Below, in pieces: positions 47,469 through 56,379 of a stretch of DNA of 64,000 nucleotides. Numbering within the stretch: the first letter of the stretch is position 1; every line of letters starts with the position of its first letter. A program made the position numbers and the translations under genes. The stretch is taken from the NCBI RefSeq assembly GCF_002783505.1, contig NZ_PFGL01000063.1, positions 86,541-150,540 of the forward strand. Reading direction: 5' to 3'. A model generated the notes under the pieces. The model was not told the DNA's origin. It saw only the letters and a program-made list of their open reading frames with translations, and did not search any database. Source of the DNA: Shewanella sp. CG12_big_fil_rev_8_21_14_0_65_47_15 (GTDB lineage Bacteria; Pseudomonadota; Gammaproteobacteria; Enterobacterales; Shewanellaceae).

Positions 47469-47646
47469 GTGTGTGAAATCTATTCCGGCATTGAACCCGA
47501 ACTGTTCGAACTTAAAACCCGTTCTATTCGTATCGATAGCGTCGTAACTAGTGTGCGTCTTGTTGCGTGTCGCCTGTACAATCTATCTCAATGAGGGGAA
47601 ACCTTTAGTGCTGAATCCTAGAGTCACCTCCCAGCCACGGAAATGA
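47469..47646 (+). pseudogene. Remnant of a ribbon-helix-helix domain gene
   Basis: From GTG 47469 (AAGGGG upstream) the frame reads MCEIYSGIEPELFELKTRSI, then RIDSVVTSVRL, the N-terminus of the RHH_4-type proteins that usually start MCEVF and contain TRSIRL-VVTSIRLE. It then stops at once. In another frame LLRVACTIYLNEGKPLVL resembles the C-terminus of the same proteins. The central helix segment is deleted, apparently within 47557-47565, and the two ends are joined out of frame. Confidence 0.6.
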
Positions 47647-47653
47647 GTAAGAC

Positions 47654-48403
47654 TTAACTGGCTAAAGTCTGGGTGTACTTTTTGATGATTTCGTCAATTT
47701 TGCCATTGGCCTTGAGAGTGGTAATGGCCTGATTGATTGCGGGGAGCAATTCAGCGTGTTCTTTGCGCAACCTTAAGACCAATTCTCCGTTGGAGTGTAT
47801 TGCAGCCAACCCCACTGGAACGCCGAGTTTTGATGACCAGTAGAGAGCCGGATAGTTACCGACGATAATGGCATCGATTCGGTGTTTATTTAATGCCTTG
47901 ATAAGCTCCTGCTCGGAGGTGAAATCAACACGGATAAATTCCTTATCATTGTGGTACAAATATCCCCGAACCGTACCAATTGCCTTGCCTTTTATCTGAT
48001 CGATACTGTCATATTGTTTGACGTTCTCTGGCAGAGTTACAACGTACTCAGTGATTTGCATTATGGGGGCAGACTGCACAAACTGCGGGCCAAAAGCTTG
48101 TTTTTCAAACCAGCTTGGACTTACGACATCAAAATCTAATAGGCCAGTTTCTAAGGCATTATTGGTGCGTTTAGGGGGTAAAGATAAAATTTCCCCCTCA
48201 ATATTAGCGAGGGATAAAATCATGGGGATAAGCTCAGTGATCATTCCCGGTGCTTGTGGCTGATCACCAATAAAATACGGATACCAAGAATAGGAACCCG
48301 TGATATTGTATTTGAGCGGCACCGCAAAGCTGTGCTGATGAATGAGGCAAAGACCGAATAAAACATATCTAACGAACTGTTTAGATTGCCATCCTTTAAC
48401 CAT
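47654..48403 (-). CDS. Periplasmic solute-binding protein-like (SBP_bac_3)
   Basis: A 249-residue protein with a signal peptide (about 1-27, ending SFA-VPLKY) and the extracellular solute-binding family 3 fold: GMITELIPMILS, GTVRGYLYHND, LIKALNKHRIDAIIVG and a terminal DEIIKKY. Family 3 proteins bind polar amino acids in ABC importers, but no permease or ATPase gene is nearby. Such orphan Shewanella/Vibrio proteins may be sensory or scavenging. Ligand unknown. Confidence 0.75.
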   Translation of the reverse strand: MVKGWQSKQFVRYVLFGLCLIHQHSFAVPLKYNITGSYSWYPYFIGDQPQAPGMITELIPMILSLANIEGEILSLPPKRTNNALETGLLDFDVVSPSWFEKQAFGPQFVQSAPIMQITEYVVTLPENVKQYDSIDQIKGKAIGTVRGYLYHNDKEFIRVDFTSEQELIKALNKHRIDAIIVGNYPALYWSSKLGVPVGLAAIHSNGELVLRLRKEHAELLPAINQAITTLKANGKIDEIIKKYTQTLAS

Positions 48404-48505
48404 ATACCCCTTCCCTTCGTTATGCCTTAGCCCAATCTTCGAGTCATTTTACGCAATCACGGTAAATCAATTGTTGCCTTGCTCACATTCAGCCACTTTT
48501 ATAGA

Positions 48506-49141
48506 CTAAACCAACAACTGACATAGGGAAGGTAGCTGATTATTAGGATAAATCCTATAGGTTTTATGGTGTTTAATTAGGCTCGATTTTTTATTGCCTT
48601 GGCTGATCAGCAAACCGTGGGATAGGGCGATGCGGGTGAGTTGCTGTTCATCGGCCCGAACATATAAACTGATTGGCTTAATGAGTTGGTCATCTTTGAT
48701 ATGTTGTGTCAGCTCTTTCACATCAATCACTAGGCTAGATTGACCCTCACCGTCGAGTTTGAGTTTGGTGTTGATTTCTGTATCGGTAAAGACTAACCAA
48801 TCGGCTTGCTTTAAGGTTTCTATCATGGCGTTTAATGCCGTACCTAATGCTTGCTTTGATTCATCAACTGTTTGATATTGAAATACAATTCTCTCTAGTA
48901 AACGCTTAAGTTCAGCACCAGCACCTTGACTGCGGGCTAAACGTATCCATGCTGTTAGGTCATCGGCAACCAGTTTAGAAAAGCGCTTTTCCTTTAGGGA
49001 TTCGACCATCCAATTACACAGAAAGTGACTTTCCTGCGCTGGAGTGCGTTGTGCTCTTTTGGCTTGGGCCGATGCAGTTAAATCGGCAAGGCCAGCGAGG
49101 GCGAGTTCGAGCACGGCTTGGTTATAGGTTTGAGAATTCAT
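48506..49141 (-). CDS. Hypothetical protein, possibly DUF2913-like
   Basis: A 211-residue, mostly helical soluble protein. The first 110 residues (LELALAGLADLTASAQAKRA, ESHFLCNWMVESLKEKRFSK) recall the DUF2913 family of Vibrio and Shewanella, from memory and weakly. No catalytic motif, membrane segment or signal peptide is seen. It lies alone between the binding-protein gene and a remnant, on the edge of the accessory region. A conventional ATG start at 49141. Confidence 0.6.
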   Translation of the reverse strand: MNSQTYNQAVLELALAGLADLTASAQAKRAQRTPAQESHFLCNWMVESLKEKRFSKLVADDLTAWIRLARSQGAGAELKRLLERIVFQYQTVDESKQALGTALNAMIETLKQADWLVFTDTEINTKLKLDGEGQSSLVIDVKELTQHIKDDQLIKPISLYVRADEQQLTRIALSHGLLISQGNKKSSLIKHHKTYRIYPNNQLPSLCQLLV

Positions 49142-49208
49142 TATGACTCCGCCGCGGGTTGAGGTGATGTTAACTATTTGAGCATTGATGTTATTGGTTG
49201 CGGCGGCG

Positions 49209-49328
49209 TTAGTTTAACAAAGCCATCATTAAATCGATAATGATTCTTGCGAACCGACTAGCCCAGTATTCGTAGCCGTTGAGATGCGGGGCTACTTTAT
49301 CCTTAGGGCTTAAATATTCATATTTGCA
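49209..49328 (-). pseudogene. Possible 3' remnant of an SGNH-hydrolase gene
   Basis: The minus strand reads EYLSPKDKVAPHLNGYEYWA then SRFARIIIDLMMALLN and a stop at 49209. The pattern DKVxPHxxGYxYWA resembles block V of SGNH/GDSL hydrolases (DxxHPxxxGYxxWA), usually near the C-terminus. Upstream of about 49328 the frame stays open into the start of the EAL-HDOD gene but loses resemblance. This looks like a gene truncated at the border of the AT-rich cassette; the match is short and could be chance. Confidence 0.35.
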
Positions 49329-49436
49329 CTGAAAAGTACGGTTGAAAGATGGGGCTCCTAGGTCTAGACTTAAAATATTAAAGGACTGATTCACTCTAAA
49401 GATAAATTTAAGTGACAATAATGGAAGAGGTGAACT

Positions 49437-50657
49437 ATGCGCTTTTATATGGCAAGACAACCTATATTAAATAGAAAAAAACACGTAGTTGCTTATGAAT
49501 TACTCTTTAGAAATAGTCGAGAAAACAGCTTTCCACAGGGGGTTGCTGATAAAGTTGCTACGGCAAAATTACTCATAAATAGCTATTTAAACATGGAGTT
49601 AGATGAACTTACCGAAGGCAAGCCTGCGTTAGTTAACTTCCCCGCTCATTTCTTGAGCGAGCACCTATTGTATATGTTGCCATACAAGAATATCGTCGTT
49701 GAAGTATTAGAAACAGTCAATCCTACTGATGAAAATTTAAATATAATCAAAGAGTTATTTAATATTGGGTATTATTTGGCTTTAGACGATTTTGTTTATT
49801 CACCTCAATGGGAACGTTTTTTTCCTTTTTTCAAACTGATCAAAATTGACATAGTTTCTACACCTTTGAATAGTATTTCACATTTAATTCCTATGTTTAG
49901 GAAATATAATTTAAAGTTACTTGCAGAAAAAGTGGAAACACTTGAAGAGTTTAAATTAGCTGAGTCTTTAGGTTTTGATTATTTTCAGGGGTATTTTTTT
50001 TGTAAACCAGAAATAATGGAAGGGAATGATATAGGTGCTACTCAATATTCTATTATGTCAATTTATAATGAGGTAATAAAAAAAGAATTTAGCTTTAATA
50101 GACTGGAAAGATATTTTTCACAGGATTTAGATCTGACTTATAAGCTATTGAAATTTGTCAACTCAAGTCAATTTAAACATGCGAAAGAGTTTACTTCAAT
50201 CAAGCAAACAATGGTTTTTTTAGGTGAAAATAAACTTCGTAAATTTGTGAGCCTTATTATTTTAGCTGAACTTAATCCAAATAAACCTGCAGTATTAATT
50301 CATAATACTATGATAAGAGCTAGGCTATGTGAAGAGTTAGTGTCTTTAATGGGTTACCCATCATTGATGGAGTCTGCTTTTCTAACAGGATTATTATCTA
50401 CTTTGGATACTATTTTAGATAAATCTATGGAAAAAGCATTAGAACAACTTCCTTTAGATCAACAAATAAAATGTGCCCTACTTAAAGATGAAGGATACTT
50501 AGCGCATTGCTTACAACTTGCACTGGCTTATATGGAGGGAGATTGGGTTTCTGTAGATTATTTTACTGACACTTATCAAATTGACCCAGATAGGCTGATT
50601 TCAAGGTGTGACAGAGTATACAGTTGGTTGAGTCAGTATCAACGTTCAATTCAATAG
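49437..50657 (+). CDS. EAL-HDOD signalling protein (CdgJ/YuxH type)
   Basis: A 406-residue cytoplasmic protein. The N-terminal EAL domain (about 1-195) is degenerate: EAL reads ELL (YELLFR), and DDFGTG reads DDFVYS. KIDI, AEKVE and FQGYFF are kept. The C-terminal HDOD domain (about 200-390) has LLKFVNSSQF and SIKQTMVFLGENKLRKFVSL. Proteins of this type usually lack phosphodiesterase activity and act in motility or adhesion control, as with CdgJ. Ribosome binding site AGAGGTG. First gene of an AT-rich three-gene cassette; the kinase gene is 35 bases downstream. Confidence 0.88.
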   Translation: MRFYMARQPILNRKKHVVAYELLFRNSRENSFPQGVADKVATAKLLINSYLNMELDELTEGKPALVNFPAHFLSEHLLYMLPYKNIVVEVLETVNPTDENLNIIKELFNIGYYLALDDFVYSPQWERFFPFFKLIKIDIVSTPLNSISHLIPMFRKYNLKLLAEKVETLEEFKLAESLGFDYFQGYFFCKPEIMEGNDIGATQYSIMSIYNEVIKKEFSFNRLERYFSQDLDLTYKLLKFVNSSQFKHAKEFTSIKQTMVFLGENKLRKFVSLIILAELNPNKPAVLIHNTMIRARLCEELVSLMGYPSLMESAFLTGLLSTLDTILDKSMEKALEQLPLDQQIKCALLKDEGYLAHCLQLALAYMEGDWVSVDYFTDTYQIDPDRLISRCDRVYSWLSQYQRSIQ

Positions 50658-50692
50658 TGATCAATGTAAGGTAACCATAAGGATATTGGTAT

Positions 50693-53395
50693 ATGAGTAT
50701 TGTGGATTTGAACTTGTTTAATTCTTGTGCATTTATGCTATCCCCTAAAGGGGAATGGTTAAGTGAGAATTATGCATTTTCAATTGATGCGTTCTTATCA
50801 AACTCAAAAAAATTAATTTATGATCATTTTAATACCTTAAAAGATAACTTATTTCCAGATGAATACCTGAGAGTTAATGGGAAATATATAAGATTTAAAA
50901 TATTAGAAACGATAACTAAAGATATTGTTGTCTTTTGTAATGTTATAAATGATTCCCAAGTAAATAATGAGTTTGAATATAATCAGCCTAATAAATTAGA
51001 GATTGCTGATTATGATTGCTGTCATCGACGGCCTATTTGTTCGGATGCATTTATTCTTATAAATAAACTAGGTTACATTGAATTAATAAATGAAAAAATT
51101 GAATCTATATTTCCTTATTTGTATGGCGAGTTCTATGCCGGAAAACAATTTTTTACATTAATTACTGATATTGTTAATCATGAATATCAGTTTATTAGTA
51201 GAGATTCTTTTAATGTATTGCAATGGTTTGAGTTTAAACTTAAAGAAAATAAAAGAATTCAGTTCCTATTCAAAACTGAATCTGGATTTATCCTAGAGTA
51301 TAGAGATGTTTTTTTTGATGATGGGAGTCGATTTGGGTTACTGATTGATCGAACCGAGAAATATAAACGCGCGGAGGCAATAAAACAGGAATACTCTCTG
51401 CTCATCCAATTCAATGAAAATCAGAGTGATTTTATTGCAACCCTTGGTCATGAAATTCGAACTCCATTAAATGCTGTATTAGGTTTAATTGAGCTTAGTT
51501 TAGGTAGTGTAAGGGCGCAAGATAGACCATTATTATCTATAGCATTTAGTACATCGAAACAAGTTCTATCACTCATTAATAATATGCTGAACTTTAAAAG
51601 AGGGCGCGATGATCGGCTAGAGATTGCCCATGATGTGGTAGACATCAGAAGGCTTGGGGAGTCTATTGTTGATGCTTTCAGTGTTCAAGCTGATAAAAAA
51701 AATATTAATTTAGATTTTTATATGCCACTAAACTTTAGAAGCAAAATAATTTGCGATGAGGTAAAGCTAAGCCAAGTTATCTATAATTTAATTTCCAATG
51801 CAATGAAGTTTTCTGGTGAAAATAGTGCTTCTGTTCTACTGACTATTGATGTCCTAGAAAAAACATTTGATAGTGCTAAATTGAAATTTTCCGTTATTGA
51901 TAATGGTATTGGTTTGACTGAAGACGAACAATCAAAAGTGTTTGGCAAATATGAGCAAGTGTCTTCAGATGCCTATAGTAAACATCATGGTATTGGTTTA
52001 GGGTTGTATATAAGTAAAAATATATGTCATTCTATGGGGGGAGATCTTAAGGTTATTAGTAAAAAAGGCGAAGGCAGTATTTTTTATTTTGTATTAGAGT
52101 TTATGTTAGACGATGAAGATGTTGTTACAGTAGATGATAATGCGCATGTCTATAAGAGTGATAATTTAGTTAGAGTTTATACTAATAGCCCATTATTCTA
52201 TACGTCCGTTAGTCGATATTCACAAGAAACCAATTTTGAATTGTTGTATTTATCCAGCAGTGAAATGATCCTTGTTGATATTGCTGATGGGGTGTTTTTT
52301 ATTGATTTAAATCAAAGTGATATTGTTTCAATGGATGAGTTTTTAGCCTATTTATCTCCTCGGGGTGAATGTGTTGCTGAATTGAGAAAAGTGTCATTTA
52401 CTGAGTCATATTTAGATTGCGAAATAATTTTATATCCGCCACTGAAGATGTGGAAAGTTATTGATTTTATTAATGATAAAGATCGATTAAGTTGTATTTG
52501 CGAGGTAGACAGTGATGAAGTTGATTATAATGATATCTGCGTGTTGGTTATTGATGATTGCCAAGAAAACTTATTTGTTATTGAAAAGCAACTGTTATCT
52601 TTGGGTGTGAAGGCGACTTGTGTACAGGATCCGATACAAGCCATTGAACTTTTTAAAGTTAATAATTTCAATGTCGTCATTTCTGATGTGGTGATGCCAA
52701 CGATATATGGCGTCGATTTAGTCAGTGTTATTAGAGATGTTGAAAATTATAGAGAGTTAACACCGTCGATAATCATTATGTTGACAGCAGAACATGGTGA
52801 TGACTGTAAAGATGAATGTTTGCAAGCCGGTGCTAACAGGGTACTCGTGAAACCGTTAGCCTTAAGCGAGTTGGAGTGTCTTTTAGATGACGTTAAGGCG
52901 ACTTTCCCCCATCATACTAAGAGCCACTTTGTTATAGCTGGCAATGATAGTAATATCGAAGAGAATGACTTTGTTTGTTTTGATGAGCATGATGTAACAC
53001 TGTGTGAAATGACACCACAGTCACAGTCTATGGCGCAGTTGGTCAACTTCTCAGAGATATATAAGTTTGTTGGCGAAGATATTAGTGATGAAGAGTTAGA
53101 GACATTTTTAGAACAATATTATAGTAACTTAATCGTAAAGCGTGAAGCATTAAAATCGGCAATAATGGAGAATGATTTCCTGAGGATCAGCACTATTAGT
53201 CATACGCTTAAAAGTAATTCTCTTTTTGTTGGTGCTAAAAAGCTAAACTTATCTTGTCAAGAATTAGAAAATATTTCACGTGATAACACAGTTGATTACA
53301 ATGCTCTCTTAGATTGTTGGCAAGAAGTGGATGATGATTTGTTTACTTTGACGGAGTTTTTTATACAAAGGAGTAATCAGAGTGGACAGAGTTAA
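50693..53395 (+). CDS. Tripartite hybrid histidine kinase
   Basis: A 900-residue protein with an N-terminal sensory part (about 1-235, no clear membrane segment, PAS-like near 115-225). HisKA has His253 in ATLGHEIRTPLNAVLG. The HATPase domain (about 355-475) shows NLISNAMKFSG, DNGIGLTEDE and GIGLGLYISKNI. A pseudo-receiver-like region (about 490-600) and a receiver with Asp665 in VVISDVVMPTIYG follow, then an HPt domain with His837 in STISHTLKSNS. All phosphorelay residues are present. It appears soluble, so the stimulus is probably cytoplasmic. It overlaps the next gene by 14 bases. Base composition is much more AT-rich than the surrounding genes. Confidence 0.92.
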   Translation: MSIVDLNLFNSCAFMLSPKGEWLSENYAFSIDAFLSNSKKLIYDHFNTLKDNLFPDEYLRVNGKYIRFKILETITKDIVVFCNVINDSQVNNEFEYNQPNKLEIADYDCCHRRPICSDAFILINKLGYIELINEKIESIFPYLYGEFYAGKQFFTLITDIVNHEYQFISRDSFNVLQWFEFKLKENKRIQFLFKTESGFILEYRDVFFDDGSRFGLLIDRTEKYKRAEAIKQEYSLLIQFNENQSDFIATLGHEIRTPLNAVLGLIELSLGSVRAQDRPLLSIAFSTSKQVLSLINNMLNFKRGRDDRLEIAHDVVDIRRLGESIVDAFSVQADKKNINLDFYMPLNFRSKIICDEVKLSQVIYNLISNAMKFSGENSASVLLTIDVLEKTFDSAKLKFSVIDNGIGLTEDEQSKVFGKYEQVSSDAYSKHHGIGLGLYISKNICHSMGGDLKVISKKGEGSIFYFVLEFMLDDEDVVTVDDNAHVYKSDNLVRVYTNSPLFYTSVSRYSQETNFELLYLSSSEMILVDIADGVFFIDLNQSDIVSMDEFLAYLSPRGECVAELRKVSFTESYLDCEIILYPPLKMWKVIDFINDKDRLSCICEVDSDEVDYNDICVLVIDDCQENLFVIEKQLLSLGVKATCVQDPIQAIELFKVNNFNVVISDVVMPTIYGVDLVSVIRDVENYRELTPSIIIMLTAEHGDDCKDECLQAGANRVLVKPLALSELECLLDDVKATFPHHTKSHFVIAGNDSNIEENDFVCFDEHDVTLCEMTPQSQSMAQLVNFSEIYKFVGEDISDEELETFLEQYYSNLIVKREALKSAIMENDFLRISTISHTLKSNSLFVGAKKLNLSCQELENISRDNTVDYNALLDCWQEVDDDLFTLTEFFIQRSNQSGQS

Positions 53396-54641
53396 TTTTG
53401 AACATATAGTACTCTATACGAACGATCAAGAGAATGACCGATTATTGATCAGTGTCCTGATACGCCATTTTTCTCGTATTCATGTTATTAAATCGAATAC
53501 TGAACTGATTGAACAGATAAAACAGTCAACACCTAAAGTTATTTTAGTTGCGGCCGAAACGTTGCAAGAAACCTTGCTCATTTATTACGAAGCTATTGAA
53601 GAATTACAAGCTGTAGAAATATGCGAACATGCTGTTGTTTCTCTTATTCCAAAGCATCAGGAGAAAGAAGCGTATGAGGCCTATCGCAGTGGGATAATTA
53701 ATGATTATTTAATAGCCAGACCCATGTATGAAATACATAGGGCAATTATCATTTGTACACATTTATTGAGAGAGATTGGATTAAAGGGTAAATATAGAAA
53801 AGTTGAAGAGTTTGTTAATGTACAAGAGAATTACTCTTCGCACATAAAAGAGATTGTTTTAAGAGGGGCTCAGCGAAAGAAGGATTTGGAACATGATTTT
53901 GAGTTGAGCTTAGAGGAGATAGATAAGTCTTTAGATAAGGCAGAGTCACATCTTGCGAATAAAAAATCTGCTGAGTTAGATGTGACATCATTAAAAAAAA
54001 TATTATCTTTTATTCGCTCTAACGAAATTCGACCAGCGCTGTTAAAATTACAAAGTAAAGCATTGCATTTACTTGAGCTTGTTGTTACTGATGTATCAAA
54101 TGTTGCATCAGTTGCAGAAACTCCTTTACCAGAAGAGGAAGAGGCCACCGTCACTCATAAGAAAAGTGCTACTGTTTCTGACACTAAATATACCTATAAT
54201 AGATTATATTCTGAATCAAAAACGGCATCTGCATCATCGCTGGAAATTGAAATTCCGATAGTACCAAAGATGTTAATTGTTGAAGATGATCATATTAGTT
54301 TAAATCTCACTATTATGCTGCTTAGAACCTATGCAATAGAACTTGATACTTCCCTATCGGGACGCATGGCGTTGGACTTGTTGTCGAAGAAAAAATACGA
54401 CGTTATTTTAATGGATATAAATCTTCCTGATACCAATGGGTTTTATATTATAAATCATGTAAATAAAACTAATGGAATAAATTCAAGCACACCTATTGTC
54501 ATGCTAACAGGTAATAAAAATAAGTCATCCGTTCAGCAGGCTGTAACAGCCGGAGCAAAAGGTTATATTATTAAGCCACTATATAAGGAGTCGATAGTAA
54601 AACTTTTTAAAAAATACGATATTCCATTGCATTTGCGTTGA
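53382..54641 (+). CDS. Double-receiver protein without output domain
   Basis: A 419-residue protein. Residues about 5-125 look like a receiver fold without its phosphoacceptor (VILVAAETL where an Asp is expected; ARP in place of KP). A charged, coiled-coil-prone middle (about 135-235), then a low-complexity S/T/E linker (about 238-290). An intact C-terminal receiver follows (MLIVEDDHISLNL, Asp345 in VILMDINLPDTNGF, MLTGNK, YIIKPLYKE). No DNA-binding or enzymatic output is present. The middle region may act as a helical HPt-like or dimerisation part. The start is GTG 53382 after AAGGAG, inside the kinase gene, so the two proteins are translationally coupled. Confidence 0.85.
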   Translation: MDRVNFEHIVLYTNDQENDRLLISVLIRHFSRIHVIKSNTELIEQIKQSTPKVILVAAETLQETLLIYYEAIEELQAVEICEHAVVSLIPKHQEKEAYEAYRSGIINDYLIARPMYEIHRAIIICTHLLREIGLKGKYRKVEEFVNVQENYSSHIKEIVLRGAQRKKDLEHDFELSLEEIDKSLDKAESHLANKKSAELDVTSLKKILSFIRSNEIRPALLKLQSKALHLLELVVTDVSNVASVAETPLPEEEEATVTHKKSATVSDTKYTYNRLYSESKTASASSLEIEIPIVPKMLIVEDDHISLNLTIMLLRTYAIELDTSLSGRMALDLLSKKKYDVILMDINLPDTNGFYIINHVNKTNGINSSTPIVMLTGNKNKSSVQQAVTAGAKGYIIKPLYKESIVKLFKKYDIPLHLR

Positions 54642-54697
54642 AATAAAATTGGGACAATGTATGTCAGGGCGGGACACAGGACAGGACAAGTAGAATA

Positions 54698-54727
54698 AAA
54701 AAAGCGTCCACTTTAGGACGCTTTTTT
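54698..54727. terminator. Terminator after the signalling cassette
   Basis: Perfect 12-bp stem AAAAAAGCGTCC (54698-54709) / GGACGCTTTTTT (54716-54727), 6-base loop. Symmetric, so it may also serve the convergent helicase gene. Confidence 0.88.
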
Positions 54728-54785
54728 ATGTGCATTTTAGTTCAATTAAAAAATGTTGCTGTTTAAGCTTATCTCGCAAATCACT

Positions 54786-56090
54786 TTAGCTTTTTAGCTT
54801 TTTAGCTTTGCTTGGCACTTGGCCCACTTTTACTTTGACACGGCGGCCCTGCATACTTTTTTCTGCTATAACCTGTGCACCAACATTGTCGGTTCGTTGT
54901 TGCTTTTTGGCAAAACTACGACGGGTTTGCAACTGTTTTAGGAGCAGCTCGCGGCTGCCGACTTCATAACCTGGCACTGTGACGCGGCGGATCTGTTGGC
55001 CGATCAATTTTTCGATATCCGCCAGCGTGCGCTCTTCTTCGCGACTTACGAATGAAATGGCGACCCCGGTTTTACCCGCACGGCCCGTTCGACCGATACG
55101 ATGAACATAGTCCTCGGCGAGGAAAGGTAAGTCATAGTTGACGACATATTCTAGGCTTGGAATATCTAAACCGCGGGCGGCAACTTCGGTCGCGACGAGT
55201 ACTCGAACTTTACCAGCCACAAATTCGCGCAGGGCACGGCGGCGACTGCCTTGACCCTTTTCACCGTGGACGACTTCAGAGGGTATACCATCTAAGTTCA
55301 ATTCTTTGACTAAGGTATCCGCGGCTTCACGGGTGGCGGTAAAGACTAAAACCTGTTGCCAGTTTTTCTTACCGATTAGCTCTGATAACAGTTCACGTTT
55401 ACGGCGTTGTTCAACCGGATAAACCACTTGGCTGACGGTATCGGCGGTAGTGTTTTGTTTATCGACGCTGATCACCTGCGGTTTAACCATCATGTCGTTG
55501 GCGAGTTTCTTCACGGCACTCGAGAAAGTGGCCGAGAAGAGTAGGTTTTGGCGCTTCTTATTCACCGCTTGGAGGATCTTTTGAATATCGGCGCTAAAGC
55601 CCATGTCGAGCATTCGGTCGGCTTCATCGAGCACTAAAAAGTCGATGTTCGACAGGCTTAAATTACAGGCGGTAAGGTGTTCGAGTAAACGACCTGGCGT
55701 AGCAACGATTACATCGGCGCCGCGTTTCAGCTTTTGCGCTTGAGTCTCGACTTTTACGCCGCCGTAAATCGTTAATACGCTGAAGTTTAAGTATTTGCTG
55801 TATGCCGTCACGTTATCTGCGACTTGAGCCGCCAGCTCACGAGTCGGGGTAAGGATCAATACGCGGGCATTCGACTTTAGGGTTTCGCTTGGCTTTTCAA
55901 CCATCTTTTGCAGGATAGGAAGCGCAAAGGCCGCGGTTTTACCTGTGCCCGTTTGTGCGCTGGCCAGCACATCTTGGCCACGGCGAATAGCAGGGATTGC
56001 TTGCTGCTGAATAGGCGTCATTTGTTGATAACCGCAATCTGAGATAGCGCGCAAAATCTCGGGGGAAAAACTAAAAGATTCAAATCTCAT
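54786..56090 (-). CDS. DEAD-box RNA helicase, RhlE-like
   Basis: ATP-dependent RNA helicase of 434 residues with all core motifs: Q motif region (YQQMTPIQQQAIP), AQTGTGKT, PTRELAAQ, GG, TPGRLLEH, DEADRMLDMGF, SATFS, VATEVAARGLD and HRIGRTGRAG. A short basic C-terminal tail follows. The sequence is nearest the RhlE group, whose members act in ribosome assembly and cold adaptation. The last codons fall in an 8-bp tandem repeat (AGCTTTTT, 54788-54809), whose copy number would shift the C-terminus. Confidence 0.9.
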   Translation of the reverse strand: MRFESFSFSPEILRAISDCGYQQMTPIQQQAIPAIRRGQDVLASAQTGTGKTAAFALPILQKMVEKPSETLKSNARVLILTPTRELAAQVADNVTAYSKYLNFSVLTIYGGVKVETQAQKLKRGADVIVATPGRLLEHLTACNLSLSNIDFLVLDEADRMLDMGFSADIQKILQAVNKKRQNLLFSATFSSAVKKLANDMMVKPQVISVDKQNTTADTVSQVVYPVEQRRKRELLSELIGKKNWQQVLVFTATREAADTLVKELNLDGIPSEVVHGEKGQGSRRRALREFVAGKVRVLVATEVAARGLDIPSLEYVVNYDLPFLAEDYVHRIGRTGRAGKTGVAISFVSREEERTLADIEKLIGQQIRRVTVPGYEVGSRELLLKQLQTRRSFAKKQQRTDNVGAQVIAEKSMQGRRVKVKVGQVPSKAKKLKS

Positions 56091-56282
56091 TTTGGATTCC
56101 TATCATTCACTTATTCAAACATTCAAGCGCCAAGTTTGACTCTGCACTCAGGCTGCGACATCACACTGGGTTTGCTCATTCTTCCACACAGATTTATAAG
56201 AAAAATGGCGGGCGCGGAGTATAGCAAAATTTTTGGTTAAAACCTGTACTTTTTAACCTTGTCTGGGCTTTATACTCACAAT

Positions 56283-56322
56283 GGCGCCTCAATGCCTCAA
56301 TCGAGTAAGGTATTGGGGCGCC
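56283..56322. repeat. Long hairpin in the helicase-aer gap
   Basis: A 15-bp stem with two G-T pairs, 56283-56297 (GGCGCCTCAATGCCT) / 56308-56322 (AGGTATTGGGGCGCC), 10-base loop. No T run follows on either strand. It lies downstream of the aer-like gene and may protect its mRNA end. Confidence 0.5.
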
Positions 56323-56379
56323 TTTAAGCGACGTTTTACTGGAATCTGCATCTTGAGCTGTTTGACTATTTTTTATGCC

